NCBI GenBank assembly: GCA_910580045.1 | Contig: CAJTXF010000002.1 | Coordinates: 1 to 64,000 of the forward strand | Direction of reading: 5' to 3' | DNA from: an uncultured Eubacteriales bacterium | GTDB taxonomy: Bacteria > Bacillota > Clostridia > Oscillospirales > Acutalibacteraceae | DNA length: 64,000 bases | In this document: in pieces, positions 43,454 to 52,680 of the stretch | Position numbering within the stretch: position 1 is the first letter of the stretch | Layout: every line of letters begins with the position of its first letter | Notes under the pieces: model-generated | What the model saw: only the letters and a program-made list of their open reading frames with translations | Told to the model about the DNA's origin: nothing | Database searches by the model: none | Position numbers and translations under genes: made by a program

Positions 43454-43486
43454 ATGCGAGTTTATAGGTAATCTATAAACTCGCAT
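43454..43486 (+). terminator. Hairpin after lysS
   Basis: ATGCGAGTTTATAG (43454-43467) pairs perfectly with CTATAAACTCGCAT (43473-43486). The tail TGTGTTATCTT is only partly T-rich. Confidence 0.75.
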
Positions 43487-43535
43487 TGTGTTATCTTACT
43501 ATAAATCATATTGGAATCTGTGGAAGGATAAAAAG

Positions 43536-44582
43536 GTGTATAATTTTCAGAAGCAAATCGATTATCTGCTGGAAAACGCTTGTGCCAGCATTCGTTATTT
43601 GGTATATCGGGATATGCTGCACATTCCGATTGACGAGCCGTTCATGAAGGAATTGCAGGCAGAAATTCTACGACAGTCCAATGTCCAAAAGCACTTAGAG
43701 GCACAACACCCAGATGGATGGTTCGGACAGGAACTCCACGGAAATGAGGGTATGGACCATTATATCAACGGATTGCTCAACATGGGTGTAGAACCAGGAA
43801 ATCTGCATATCCAAAAAGCAATCACAGCCCTTACAACTCCTGAAACTGCATCCCAGCACAAGAATTGGTTCCGTGGCGGCGACGCTTTAGATGCCGAGGA
43901 AAGAGGCGGAAACCGCGCAATTATCGCTGGACTTTTATCATTGGTAAATGCGCCTGAGGACACCGCTATTCTCTGCGATGAAATCTCTCTTTCCCTTGAA
44001 CATTTGAAAGAGGTTTTGCAGTACCATTCTGTGGACGACTTTACACTTAGAGGGAAAAACGAAAGATATTATAAGCCAAAAGCAAAGTTCCCAGGTGCAA
44101 ACCACATCAATCTGCTTGCAAATACACAGGGCTGGCGCACAGGAGAAAATATGCAGATTGCTCAATCTGCGACCAAACACGCATATGAGCTGATGAAAGA
44201 ATTTGACGAATATATTACCTTTCGCAAGCCTTTCGAGTTTGGCGGAGGTTTTGTCGGGCCTTTCAACTATGATTGGAAGGCCCTGAATCCCATTAGTGAA
44301 AGACAATTTCAAGATATAATTGAAAATCCGTATCATTTCCAATTTGGCTTCTGGCTTCGCGCCATCAGCACAGTTCCCGATTGGGCCCGGCAGAATACCG
44401 CAGCATATGAATTGCTGGCGGACAAGCTGGATAAGGATACCTTGTTTGACATGATTCCGGATAAAACTCTGAAAGCATTCAGACAGATTATGGGCAGAGA
44501 GCCCAGCTGGAGAAGGAAGGCATCCCCAAAATGCGATGTCACTTTCGCGGTACTAGAAGCCTGCATACCGGTATTAAAATAA
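43536..44582 (+). CDS. Hypothetical protein, possible alpha-toroid fold
   Basis: This 348-residue soluble protein is not recognised. It is rich in helices and aromatic residues; ACASIRYLVYRDMLHIP near the start, QHPDGWFGQELHG (about residues 63-75) and repeated helical pairs with GGD/GGN turns recall squalene-cyclase-like alpha-toroid repeats. No signal peptide or membrane helix is present. GTG 43536 is chosen because GGAAGG lies eight bases upstream; the frame is open back to 43488, inside the tail of the lysS hairpin. It stands alone between two hairpins and has a lower GC than its neighbours, which may point to recent gain. Confidence 0.7.
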   Translation: MYNFQKQIDYLLENACASIRYLVYRDMLHIPIDEPFMKELQAEILRQSNVQKHLEAQHPDGWFGQELHGNEGMDHYINGLLNMGVEPGNLHIQKAITALTTPETASQHKNWFRGGDALDAEERGGNRAIIAGLLSLVNAPEDTAILCDEISLSLEHLKEVLQYHSVDDFTLRGKNERYYKPKAKFPGANHINLLANTQGWRTGENMQIAQSATKHAYELMKEFDEYITFRKPFEFGGGFVGPFNYDWKALNPISERQFQDIIENPYHFQFGFWLRAISTVPDWARQNTAAYELLADKLDKDTLFDMIPDKTLKAFRQIMGREPSWRRKASPKCDVTFAVLEACIPVLK

Positions 44583-44586
44583 TGCA

Positions 44587-44623
44587 AGGAAAGAGCTCTG
44601 CCCGGCGGCCAGAGCTCTTTCCT
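44587..44623. terminator. Terminator of hypothetical gene
   Basis: AGGAAAGAGCTCTG (44587-44600) pairs with CAGAGCTCTTTCCT (44610-44623). The stem is perfect over 14 pairs and may serve the convergent lipoprotein gene too. Confidence 0.8.
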
Positions 44624-44664
44624 TGTGTCTATAGGCATTTTTCGCCTGCATACCCGTGAAATCT

Positions 44665-46020
44665 CTAAGATTCCCCTATCATCATCTGCATGGTGCTGTA
44701 AGTCTTTTTCGCTGCCTTTTCCAGGCCCTCAGGTGTCTGGCCGTTCTGCCGGTACTCCTGCCACATCAAAGACACCTGCTCCTTCAACGGAGTAGAGAAG
44801 TGCACGCTGTTAATCTGTCCATGTAAGAACTCAAACTGGCTGCGGTTCCAATCGCCCATATACCACTGGCCGCCGGATTTGACAACAGGCTCCTCACGGG
44901 TACCCAAATCCATGTACACAGGGATTCCTTCCACTGCTGCCTGATAGAATTTGGAGTTCTGCTGGGTAGATTTTGCCAGCAGAGTATCCAGCACCCGGAA
45001 GGCGTACTCAGGATAAGAAGTATTACGGTTGATGGCAGCATAGCTGGTCACCTCAGCGGTGATTCCACCGGCATCGTTATAGCGGGGCACCATCCAGTAT
45101 TCCGGAGCCTCATCCCCCAGGCCGTTTGTCTTGTTTGTCATATTATACTCCCCATACTGGCCCAGCCAGCAGTTGATATAAGTACCCTCCGGGAAATCCT
45201 CCGAGGAGGAATCGTCCATAGATTCCATCACGTTTTCTAAGAACTCCTCCTCTGTAAAGCCCAGGGCGTCGCGCTCATAGTCCAAGGGCTCACTGCACAC
45301 TTCCCAGATGTCCGTTCCCAATGCGGTGTTCACTAAGAGAGGATTCCCGCTATCCAGCATCTCCCTATGGGTCATTGGAAGCTGAGACTGCTCCAACTCA
45401 TAGACGCTCCTGTCATAAAGCGTTATAAACATGCTGTATCCCATAGGCAGCAGCTGCTGGCCCTCCTCTGTGCGGCCTGCTCTCATAATGACAGGGTCCA
45501 GCTTTTCCCACTCCATATGATTGGCCTGTTTCTGGATGTACTCATCCAGAGTTAAAAAGATATGGTTCCTCATGGCCTGCTCCGGGAAGGGGAACGTCCG
45601 CCCCAGGGAATAGAATGCGTCCTTTTCCTCATCGTAGCCCATAAAGCTGTTGCTTCCCCCGCCACCGGTGGAGCAGAGGAAAATATCAGGCCCCTTCCCT
45701 GCCATCAGTTCTACCCGCAGATTGGACAGCCGGTTGCCGCGCTCTGGCTCCTCGTTACCCAGAATCTCTGTTTGGAGAATAAACTCCCGCTGATTTCCTG
45801 GAACCTCCTCCCAGAGCTTGTCCGTGTTAACATTCTGGAGCCATAAGTCCGCGTTGTCAATCCAAACTGTCAGGATTGGCATTCGCTCAGGGATTTTCTC
45901 TGCCTGAGAGCTTTCTGGCACAGGAACAAAGTCTCCATCCCCACAGCCTGCAAAGGGGAGCGCCAAGAGCAGTCCCGCCAGCAGAACAGTAAGCAGTCTT
46001 TTTCTGACACATTTTTTCAT
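44665..46020 (-). CDS. Orphan solute-binding lipoprotein
   Basis: This 451-residue lipoprotein has a basic start, a hydrophobic core and the lipobox ALPFAGCG (Cys near residue 26). The rest resembles an extracellular solute-binding protein of the sugar type: VELMAGKGPDIFLCSTGGG (about 110-128) matches the usual GxxPDI strand, and a YPEYAFRVLDTL block occurs near residue 335. No permease or ATPase of that transporter class is adjacent, so it either works with a distant system or acts as a sensor. AAAGGAGG lies eight bases before ATG 46020. It is divergent from a MacB-type ABC operon, which normally needs no such protein. Confidence 0.8.
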   Translation of the reverse strand: MKKCVRKRLLTVLLAGLLLALPFAGCGDGDFVPVPESSQAEKIPERMPILTVWIDNADLWLQNVNTDKLWEEVPGNQREFILQTEILGNEEPERGNRLSNLRVELMAGKGPDIFLCSTGGGGSNSFMGYDEEKDAFYSLGRTFPFPEQAMRNHIFLTLDEYIQKQANHMEWEKLDPVIMRAGRTEEGQQLLPMGYSMFITLYDRSVYELEQSQLPMTHREMLDSGNPLLVNTALGTDIWEVCSEPLDYERDALGFTEEEFLENVMESMDDSSSEDFPEGTYINCWLGQYGEYNMTNKTNGLGDEAPEYWMVPRYNDAGGITAEVTSYAAINRNTSYPEYAFRVLDTLLAKSTQQNSKFYQAAVEGIPVYMDLGTREEPVVKSGGQWYMGDWNRSQFEFLHGQINSVHFSTPLKEQVSLMWQEYRQNGQTPEGLEKAAKKTYSTMQMMIGES

Positions 46021-46357
46021 GTATAGAACCTCCTTTGATTTTACCTTTCTATACTATAAGAATCCATTTTTCAAGAAAATGGTTGCAGGTTTTGCAAAAA
46101 ATTTTTTCTTCTGCTTCTGAATGCGTAACGCAAATTATTTCTGTCTTTTTCCTGATGTAATTCAGCAACCAGACAGCCTTTACCGCATGTGCTTTTCTCC
46201 AAATTAATTTATCAAACGGTAATATTTACTGAATTTTTGTTGAAAAGCAGAAATCTTTACCGTATAATTGTCTTAAAATAGCTGTTACAGAGTCAGTGCT
46301 ATTGTAATGGGCGTTGGATACGCATCAATACAATAAGTAAATTATGGAGGGAAAACT
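46021..46357. other. Divergent region, lipoprotein / ABC ATPase
   Basis: About 337 A/T-rich bases. It holds the promoter of the ATPase gene (46240-46268) and an inverted pair ACGGTAA (46216-46222) / TTACCGT (46257-46263), of which the right arm touches the -10 box. I found no convincing promoter for the leftward lipoprotein gene and no RNA gene. Confidence 0.5.
46240..46268 (+). promoter_or_regulatory. Promoter of MacB-type ABC operon
   Basis: TTGAAA (46240-46245), a 17-base spacer and TATAAT (46263-46268), 89 bases before the ATPase gene. Confidence 0.75.
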
Positions 46358-47071
46358 ATGAGCGTGCTCTCAGCCGAAAATGTAAGCTATACATATCAGA
46401 GCAAATATCAAAAAGTGCAGGCTCTCTCCGAGGTTTCCTGCCAGTTTGAAGCAGGACTGTTCTACGCCATTGTGGGTCAGTCCGTCAGCGGGAAGACCAC
46501 GCTCCTATCCATGCTGGCAGGACTGGGCACTCCTAATGAAGGTGAAATTATAGCGGAGGGCAAGTCTGTCAAGGAGATTGGCAACGAGCGCCACCGGCGG
46601 GGGAACGTGTCAGTAATTTACCAGGCTTTCAACCTATTCCCCACCTTGAATCTTTTGGAAAACGTCATGTACCCCATGCAGATTCAAAAAGCACCCTCTG
46701 GTGAGGCAAAAACTCGGGCCAAAGAGCTTCTTTCTGCCGTAGGATTAGGTGAAGCAGACCCCCGGAAGCTCCCGGCCATGCTCTCCGGAGGCCAGCAGCA
46801 GCGAGTTGCCATTGCCCGGGCATTGGCCTCTCAGGCCAAAGTGATTTTAGCTGACGAGTCCATGGGCAATTTAGATTCCGAGAACAGCAAAAATATTATC
46901 GCCCTGCTGAAAGGCCTGGCAAAAAAAGAGGGCCGCTGTGTCATTCTGGTGACTCATGATATGAGCATCGCCGCCCAGGCAGACGTGGTGTATCGGATGA
47001 AGGACGGGAAACTGGACATAGTGGACATCCCAGACACTGAACGGACAGGCGGAGGTGTTCTGGGTGTATGA
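46358..47071 (+). CDS. ABC transporter ATP-binding protein (MacB/LolD type)
   Basis: This 237-residue ATPase has the Walker A motif GQSVSGKTT (about residues 39-47), a Q-loop YQAFNLFPTLNLLENV (about 88-103), the signature LSGGQQQRVAIARAL (about 143-157), Walker B VILADES (about 162-168) and the H-loop VTHDMS. The usual ADEPTGNLD reads ADESMGNLD, with the catalytic Glu kept. It would drive FtsX/MacB-type permeases in peptide sensing or export or lipoprotein release. GGAGG precedes ATG 46358. The next gene overlaps it by eight bases but is broken by a small mobile element, so only the third permease gene remains as an intact partner. Confidence 0.92.
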   Translation: MSVLSAENVSYTYQSKYQKVQALSEVSCQFEAGLFYAIVGQSVSGKTTLLSMLAGLGTPNEGEIIAEGKSVKEIGNERHRRGNVSVIYQAFNLFPTLNLLENVMYPMQIQKAPSGEAKTRAKELLSAVGLGEADPRKLPAMLSGGQQQRVAIARALASQAKVILADESMGNLDSENSKNIIALLKGLAKKEGRCVILVTHDMSIAAQADVVYRMKDGKLDIVDIPDTERTGGGVLGV

Positions 47072-48445
47072 CATATATTACCAGCTCTTTTACAGAAAAG
47101 GCCGGACACTGTTATCAGTGAGCCTCGCTGTACTGCTTTGCGGCTGTATGGCCTTTTATATGGGCAACATCCGCTCAAATCAGGAGGCTCTGGATAGTTT
47201 GGCGGATACTATCCCTGTGGTGGTTCGGGTGGTCAATCGAGACGCCAGCAAAGAAAATGAGCTAAACGTCAAAACAGAGCTGTTTGACCGGTTGACCCAC
47301 TCCCCTGTCCAAAACATACAGTGCACCACGCTGGCTGCCGGAGCGCTGGGAAAAGAAGCCCGGGCCCAGGAGCCCTTTATCGGCGGTGACGTCTCTATTG
47401 TGGCCGCCAACTCCCTGGACGCTTTAGAAGCGCCTCCGGAGGCTGTCCCCTATGCCCCCGGCATGGAAAGCGCCATATTCCAACAGGCTCAGGGAGTCTG
47501 TGCAGTGGATAATAAGACCTATGCGCAAGAGAACATCATTGAACCAGGCAGCACCTTGGACTTTCCCGCTTATACTATGATGTGGAACCAGGCTGGTATC
47601 CGGTATCTTTCTCTTGGTGAGGTCGAGCTTAAGGAAGTACTGATTAAATCTGGTACGCATATCGTGCAGTCAATTATTTCGTCAGAGCGCATAGATTGAG
47701 TGCAGCCAATCTGGCGATTGGCAAACGAAAGCTATGCACTATGAGGGAAAAAGTGCAAGCGAGATGCGTGCCAAGCCGCCAGGCGTGATTTAATCAGTGG
47801 TTCCTTAAAGTTGCCGCTTTGTTGGATTCCTCTCTTTCTGGCGGCAATCTGGGCAATGTATATGTACCTGTAGCGTGGCTGCGTCAACAGGCAGAGACGG
47901 CAGAGGCAGGGTTTTACTACAGCTCTCTCAGTGTGGAACTGACAGACCCCACCCAACTCAATATCTTTAAGGAAGAACTGCCCGCTATGGGATTTATGGA
48001 GCCTGTTGACGACGCGGAGGATTTATTCTCCGGTGACGCTGTCTCCGTGGAAGATGAGCTGTTTATTAAAACGGCTGGCCAACTCCAGCAGAACCTCTCC
48101 ACCTTTCAACAGTTTTTCTTTCCCTTTTTGGGGCTTGTGGTGGGACTGGCTGCATTGACAACCTTTCTGCTGCTTCGGGGCGCCAGACGGGATATTGCCA
48201 TTACGATATCTTTGGGGAAGTCCAGGCTTCAAACTGGGCTGAGCTATGTGCTGACCCAGATTATCACCCAGTTTACGGGCTGCGTGGTTATTTTTCCAAT
48301 CATGAAGTTGGTTCTGAATCTTTCGCTTACCTCCTGCCTGGCTATCTGCGGCAGCTTCCTGCTATGCAGCACGATAGGCTCAGTTTTTGCTCTGCTTCTG
48401 CTGCTTCGCTTTGATGTAATGGCTTTACTGCTGCGGACAGAGTAA
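47064..48445 (+). pseudogene. ABC permease gene interrupted by MITE
   Basis: This FtsX-like permease is split. The left part (from GTG 47064, nine bases after GGAGG) encodes a first membrane helix TLLSVSLAVLLCGCMAF and an extracytoplasmic domain up to SLGEVELK; it then reads into the inserted element and stops at 47699. The right part resumes in another frame at 47809 with VAALLDSSLSGGN and contains three C-terminal helices (48109-48440). Deleting the 172-bp element and one TTAA copy joins CTT AAA GTT in frame, giving VELKVAALLDSS. The right half has only a TTG without a ribosome site. The original protein was about 400 residues. Confidence 0.9.
47633..47804. mobile_element. 172-bp MITE-like element with TTAA duplication
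   Basis: The ends are an 18-bp inverted repeat with two mismatches: GGAAGTACTGATTAAATC at the left (47633-47650) and the complement of GGAACCACTGATTAAATC at the right (47787-47804). Subterminal bases TGGTACGCAT and TGGCACGCAT repeat the inversion. A central hairpin pairs GCCAATC with GATTGGC. TTAA flanks both sides (47629-47632, 47805-47808). The element has no transposase and no coding capacity, so it is non-autonomous. TTAA targets are known for piggyBac and the related IS1380 family; assignment to the latter is a guess. Confidence 0.88.
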
Positions 48446-48683
48446 CCCGGAGGAGCTTGCTCAGGGCGCAGCGGTCTGCCCTTCCCGGGGAGATGGCCTG
48501 GCAGAATCTATTAGAGCCTGGGGATAAAGCTCCTCAAGGGATTTGACAGGGTCCTGCAGGAATCAGTGCCCCAGGCAGTGGAGCTCACCATTCCCTATAA
48601 TGATAACCGCTGCTCCCAAGTTCGAGAAGGTTTAGAAAATGTTCAAACCACCGCCCTGCTGCTGGGCGGGAAAGGAGAATGAT
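48446..48683 (+). pseudogene. Remnant of a deleted paralogous permease
   Basis: No complete gene lies here. From about 48540 a frame reads FDRVLQESVPQAVEL, then SQVREGLENVQTTALLL, and stops at 48683. It closely matches residues about 474-515 of the next permease (FDMALRETVPKAAEL, TQVREGLENTRITALLL). The remnant stops just where the last membrane helices should begin and merges with the ribosome site of the next gene. This looks like the tail of a third tandem permease removed by deletion. The stretch 48446-48535 has only short broken frames. Confidence 0.82.
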
Positions 48684-48685
48684 AC

Positions 48686-50704
48686 ATGATTCGGCTTGCC
48701 ATCCGGCAATTTTGGCGGCTTCCTCTGCGAAATATACTGGCCTTCCTGCTGATGGCTCTCTCTGCGGCTCTGTTGGCGCTGGGCATTGTCATGCTGAGCA
48801 ATACCGCTCAGCGCATGGATGCCGCGGAAAAACAGTTTGCCACCATCGGTACTGTGGCCCAAAAACCGCGGGCCATGGGGCAGGTCACTGGTGGGAACGC
48901 CTGCATGGGAACTTATACCAACACGCACGACTATTATAATGAAATTATTTCAGTGGAAGCACTGGATTTTCCAGGCGCCAATTATGTCCATCCCCCGGAG
49001 AACCGGCCCTACTATGTGTTCACCAACAGCTACTGGAAATCAGCTCGGGAGGATATCCTGGATACCACAAACTCCTTTGTGGCAGAGTTTATCCCTTTGG
49101 AGGACAGTCGGGATGGTGGCCCTGTCTCCGCTGAAGCGGATATGGTGCTGATGGACGGCTCAGCCGATGCCCTGCTGAACCATAACTTTGGAGCCCAATA
49201 TCTTCGTGTGGGAGATAGCTTTACTTTCTGCCAACACCTGACGGAAAAGCCCCAGTCATTGGAAAAAGGGAAAACCTATATTTCCGCCATGATTCGTACA
49301 CTATGCCCGGAACATGATGAGATTGAATTCTGCGCCTACCAGGCTCCATTTTCCTCCCAATACGACTCGGCTGGTATCCCCCTGGAAGATGGGGATGCGC
49401 CCAGTTTTCACAATCTGCGCAAAAATACTGATGGCTGGCAAATCCGGCATGGCTATGAAAAATTTATTCCTGACTTTTCCGATATCAATCCACAGCTGGA
49501 AGAAGTAACTCCAGAGCTGGAGCTAAATAAATGGTGGGATTGGGCCCGGTATTTGCGGGAATATAACCACAGCTTTTTCCTGTTGCCTACCAACAGCCTG
49601 GAGCTGCTGCCTACGTTCCACAGCCGTCAGGCATATATTGCACAGGGAAGGGCTATTACGGAGGAAGAATTTGAGAACGGAGAAAAGGTCTGCCTTATCC
49701 CAGCCCAGCTCAACCAGAGGAATGCATCTCAGCATCCGGACAAATACCCCGCTGCCTCTGTGGGCAGCCGAGTAACCTTATCCATTCAGTATTCCCTGTA
49801 TGGCTATTCGGTGGACAAAGAGAGCAGGGAAAATAAGCGCAGCTATTCATTTCAGCGGCGATACAGCCCTTTGGCGGCAGACGGTGAACATTACGCTGTT
49901 TTTGGCGGAGACGAGTACCTAATTGTGGGAACCTATGACCTCTATAACCGGGGCAAGTTCTTCGCGGGCAGCTCGGAGCTCAGCCGAAACACCATCATTA
50001 TCCCGGCAAAATCCGTGAGTGGAGAGGCACAGAATATTGCCCACTTTGGCCCCATGCTGGACACAACTAAATCCTTTCAGATTCCTAACGGGACAATCGA
50101 GGAGTTTGATATGGCCCTGCGGGAAACGGTCCCCAAGGCAGCAGAGCTTATTATCACTTATGATGACAACGGTTACACCCAAGTGCGGGAGGGCCTGGAA
50201 AATACCCGCATAACCGCTCTGCTGTTGTGCGCTGCTGGGGGATTTCTGGCCATAGGTGTAATCATTCTGACATTATACCTCTTCGTAGTGAAAGAACAAA
50301 AGCGCACCGCCATAGAGCGCAGTCTGGGCATGAGCAAACGCCAGTGCCAAGTATCCCTGCTCTGCGGCCTGTTGCTGCTGACTCTGACAGCCGCAGCGGT
50401 GGGGAGTCTTTGCGGCGGAATTCTAGCGAACCAGGAAGCGGCCGGGCAGGCAGAGGCGCACACAGAGGGTGGAATTGATTCTGGCTACAGTACCCAATAC
50501 AGCCTTTGGGCGCACGACGCAGAGGCAGCTATCACTCTGGGAGAAGAGGAAGCGTCTGCCCTGTCCGCCCTGTATGTGCCGGTTTTCGTGGGCATCCCAT
50601 TGGCTTTCCTCTGTACGGTGTGGCTTTTAGGCGTTCTGCTGGTAAATCGAAATATGAAAACTGACCCTATTTATCTGCTGGGCAGAAAAAACGAGGACAG
50701 TTAA
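48686..50704 (+). CDS. FtsX/MacB-like ABC transporter permease
   Basis: This 672-residue permease has an N-terminal helix (ILAFLLMALSAALLALGIVML, in part about 16-37), a very large extracytoplasmic domain (about 40-510) and three C-terminal helices (about 512-535, 560-585, 628-650), the MacB/FtsX topology. The cytoplasmic loop KRTAIERSLGMSKRQCQ (about 540-556) is the typical ATPase-contact region. It would be driven by the ATPase encoded at 46358. AAAGGAG lies nine bases before ATG 48686. It is the only permease of the cluster that remains intact; the substrate is unknown, and a role in signal or peptide handling is possible. Confidence 0.88.
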   Translation: MIRLAIRQFWRLPLRNILAFLLMALSAALLALGIVMLSNTAQRMDAAEKQFATIGTVAQKPRAMGQVTGGNACMGTYTNTHDYYNEIISVEALDFPGANYVHPPENRPYYVFTNSYWKSAREDILDTTNSFVAEFIPLEDSRDGGPVSAEADMVLMDGSADALLNHNFGAQYLRVGDSFTFCQHLTEKPQSLEKGKTYISAMIRTLCPEHDEIEFCAYQAPFSSQYDSAGIPLEDGDAPSFHNLRKNTDGWQIRHGYEKFIPDFSDINPQLEEVTPELELNKWWDWARYLREYNHSFFLLPTNSLELLPTFHSRQAYIAQGRAITEEEFENGEKVCLIPAQLNQRNASQHPDKYPAASVGSRVTLSIQYSLYGYSVDKESRENKRSYSFQRRYSPLAADGEHYAVFGGDEYLIVGTYDLYNRGKFFAGSSELSRNTIIIPAKSVSGEAQNIAHFGPMLDTTKSFQIPNGTIEEFDMALRETVPKAAELIITYDDNGYTQVREGLENTRITALLLCAAGGFLAIGVIILTLYLFVVKEQKRTAIERSLGMSKRQCQVSLLCGLLLLTLTAAAVGSLCGGILANQEAAGQAEAHTEGGIDSGYSTQYSLWAHDAEAAITLGEEEASALSALYVPVFVGIPLAFLCTVWLLGVLLVNRNMKTDPIYLLGRKNEDS

Positions 50705-50790
50705 AACGATGATAGAATGAATGGCCTATCGAATATGAGACTTTTGCAGGCGCTTCATGAAGCAATCTACCTTTGCTTTTTTTGCACACT

Positions 50791-50825
50791 AGGAAAGCCG
50801 CTGTTCACTTAACAGCGGCTTTCCT
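50791..50825. terminator. Terminator between convergent permease and GH31
   Basis: AGGAAAGCCGCTGTT (50791-50805) pairs perfectly with AACAGCGGCTTTCCT (50811-50825) around CACTT. T-tracts are short on both sides. Confidence 0.8.
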
Positions 50826-50884
50826 GTTCTAAACATGGGTCATCATCCGGGCAATAGACATCCCGCCCAATATTCTCCAGCGGC

Positions 50885-52665
50885 CTATATTGCCTTAATC
50901 CACTCCTCGTGACTTCCTTCCCGTAAGAAGACAGGAATCGTCTCCAACGGGGCACTGGCATTCACTGTCTGTCCTCCCTCAAAGCGGGCTCCATCATGTA
51001 GGCTAATCCATGCGCATCCAGCAGGCAGATATACCTGGCGTTCCACTGCGCCCGGCTGTGTTACTGGCGCTACCACCACGTCCGGGCCAAAGCAGTACTG
51101 GTCAATAAGTTCCCAGCACTGGGCATCCTCTGGGAATTGGTAGAACATGGTCCGCATCACAGGCGCGCCGGTTTTGTGGGCCTCCTGCATCAGCTGGCGC
51201 ACATAGGGGCGCATCGTCTCCCGGAAGAGCAGGTATTTTCGCAGGATTTGATAATTTTCTTCGCCAAAGCTCCAAATTTCGTTATCAGCGCCTGTGTGCA
51301 TCACCTTATTACCAGACTTATTATAAATCATCTTTGAGGGTATCCGGTCGCCGTGCAGACGCATCACTGGACAGAAGGTACCGAACTGAAACCATCGCAC
51401 CAATAGCTCTTGAAAAGCTAGGTCCTTAGGGTCTCCGCCGGAGAAGCCGCCAATGTCTGTGGTCCACCAGGGAATCCCCGCCAAAGAGATGTTCAGGCCC
51501 GCGCAAATCTGACACCTAAAATCTACCCAGGTACTATCGATGTCTCCGGACCACACCAGAGCCCCATATCGCTGGCTGCCCGCCCAGGCGCACCGGATTA
51601 GGTTCACAATATTCTTTTGCCCTTCCCTCTCCATGCCCTCGTAAAAACCCCGTGCATACAGCTGAGGATAGATGTTGCTGACCCGAGAAGCATTGCCTAG
51701 ATGGTAGCGGTAGTTGTCGAAGTCACACACGCCGTACTCAGGTTCCGCTTCATCCAGCCAGAAAATGCGCACGCCTATATCATAGTAGTTTTTCCTGCAC
51801 TTCTCCCACACATAGGCCCGGGCCCGGGGATTGGTTGCGTCATAGAAGGTGCTGTCCTCTGGGAACTGCATAGTCACCTGGTTGCCCTTCTCTGCTCGCA
51901 CCAACAGGCCCAGCTGGCGCATTTCCTCATAGTTCTCGCTAGTCAGGGCAATTTGGGGCCACACGGAGACCATCAGTTCCACCCCCATCTCCTTCAGCTC
52001 ATCCACCATAGCCTTCGGGTCCGGGAAGAACTCTGAGTCAAAGCGGAAATCTCCCATCTTGGGCCAATGGAAGAAATCTACAACAATTACATCCAGCGGC
52101 AGACCCCGGCGCTTGTACTCCCTGGCCACGTCCAGCACCTGTTCCTGATTCCAATACCGCAGGCGGCATTGCCAAAATCCTAAGCCATACTCAGGCATCA
52201 TGGGAACAGTGCCCGTCACCGAGGCATACCGCTCAGTAATTTCGGCGGGGCTGTCTCCAGCGGTAATCCAATAGTCTACCTGGCGGCTGGCGTCAGCCTG
52301 CCACTGGGTAAAATTCTTGGCAAAGATGGCTTTGCCCACAGCGGGGTTATGCCACAGAAAACCATAACCACGGCTGGAAAGCAGAAAAGGTACACTGACC
52401 TGGGTATTCCTCTGGGACATCTCCACCACGCTGTGCTTCAAGTCCAGATATTCCTGCTGATACTGGCCCGCTGTTCCTCCACTTCAATCTGAACTGGGCC
52501 GTGAGCGGGCGGGTTCGGCAGCAAAGCGAAATCCTCGTTCAGAATATCTCCCATCATGCGAGAGCGCAGGCGCAGGCTGTTGGGCCCCCAAGGCTGAATC
52601 ATCAAGGTCTCACCATTGCCGCGCCACACTAAGCTATTGTTTTCTATAAAAAAGTGTTGCATCAT
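50885..52665 (-). pseudogene. Glycoside hydrolase family 31 gene with internal deletion
   Basis: The gene is broken. A 75-codon N-terminal frame (ATG 52665 after AAAGGAG) gives MMQHFFIENNSLVWRGNG, the normal start of a GH31 protein, and stops at 52438. The remainder lies in another frame: GQYQQEYLDLKHSVVEMSQ, then the complete catalytic barrel with the nucleophile Asp in IFWLDEAEPEYG and the acid/base Asp in VWSGDIDSTW, ending at 50885. The step from VEEQR directly to GQYQQ near 52476 skips part of the N-terminal beta-sandwich, so a stretch was lost out of frame. The intact family acts on alpha-xylosides or alpha-glucosides. Restart of the right part lacks a ribosome site. Confidence 0.88.
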
Positions 52666-52680
52666 GGTTCTCCTTTCTGT

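Noticed and set aside
47640..47830. Programmed frameshift or two-subunit permease at 47.7 kb
   Set aside because: The terminal inverted repeats, TTAA duplication and exact frame restoration on removal show an insertion.
52430..52480. Programmed frameshift in GH31
   Set aside because: No slippery sequence or stimulating hairpin seen, and part of the N-terminal domain is missing at the junction.
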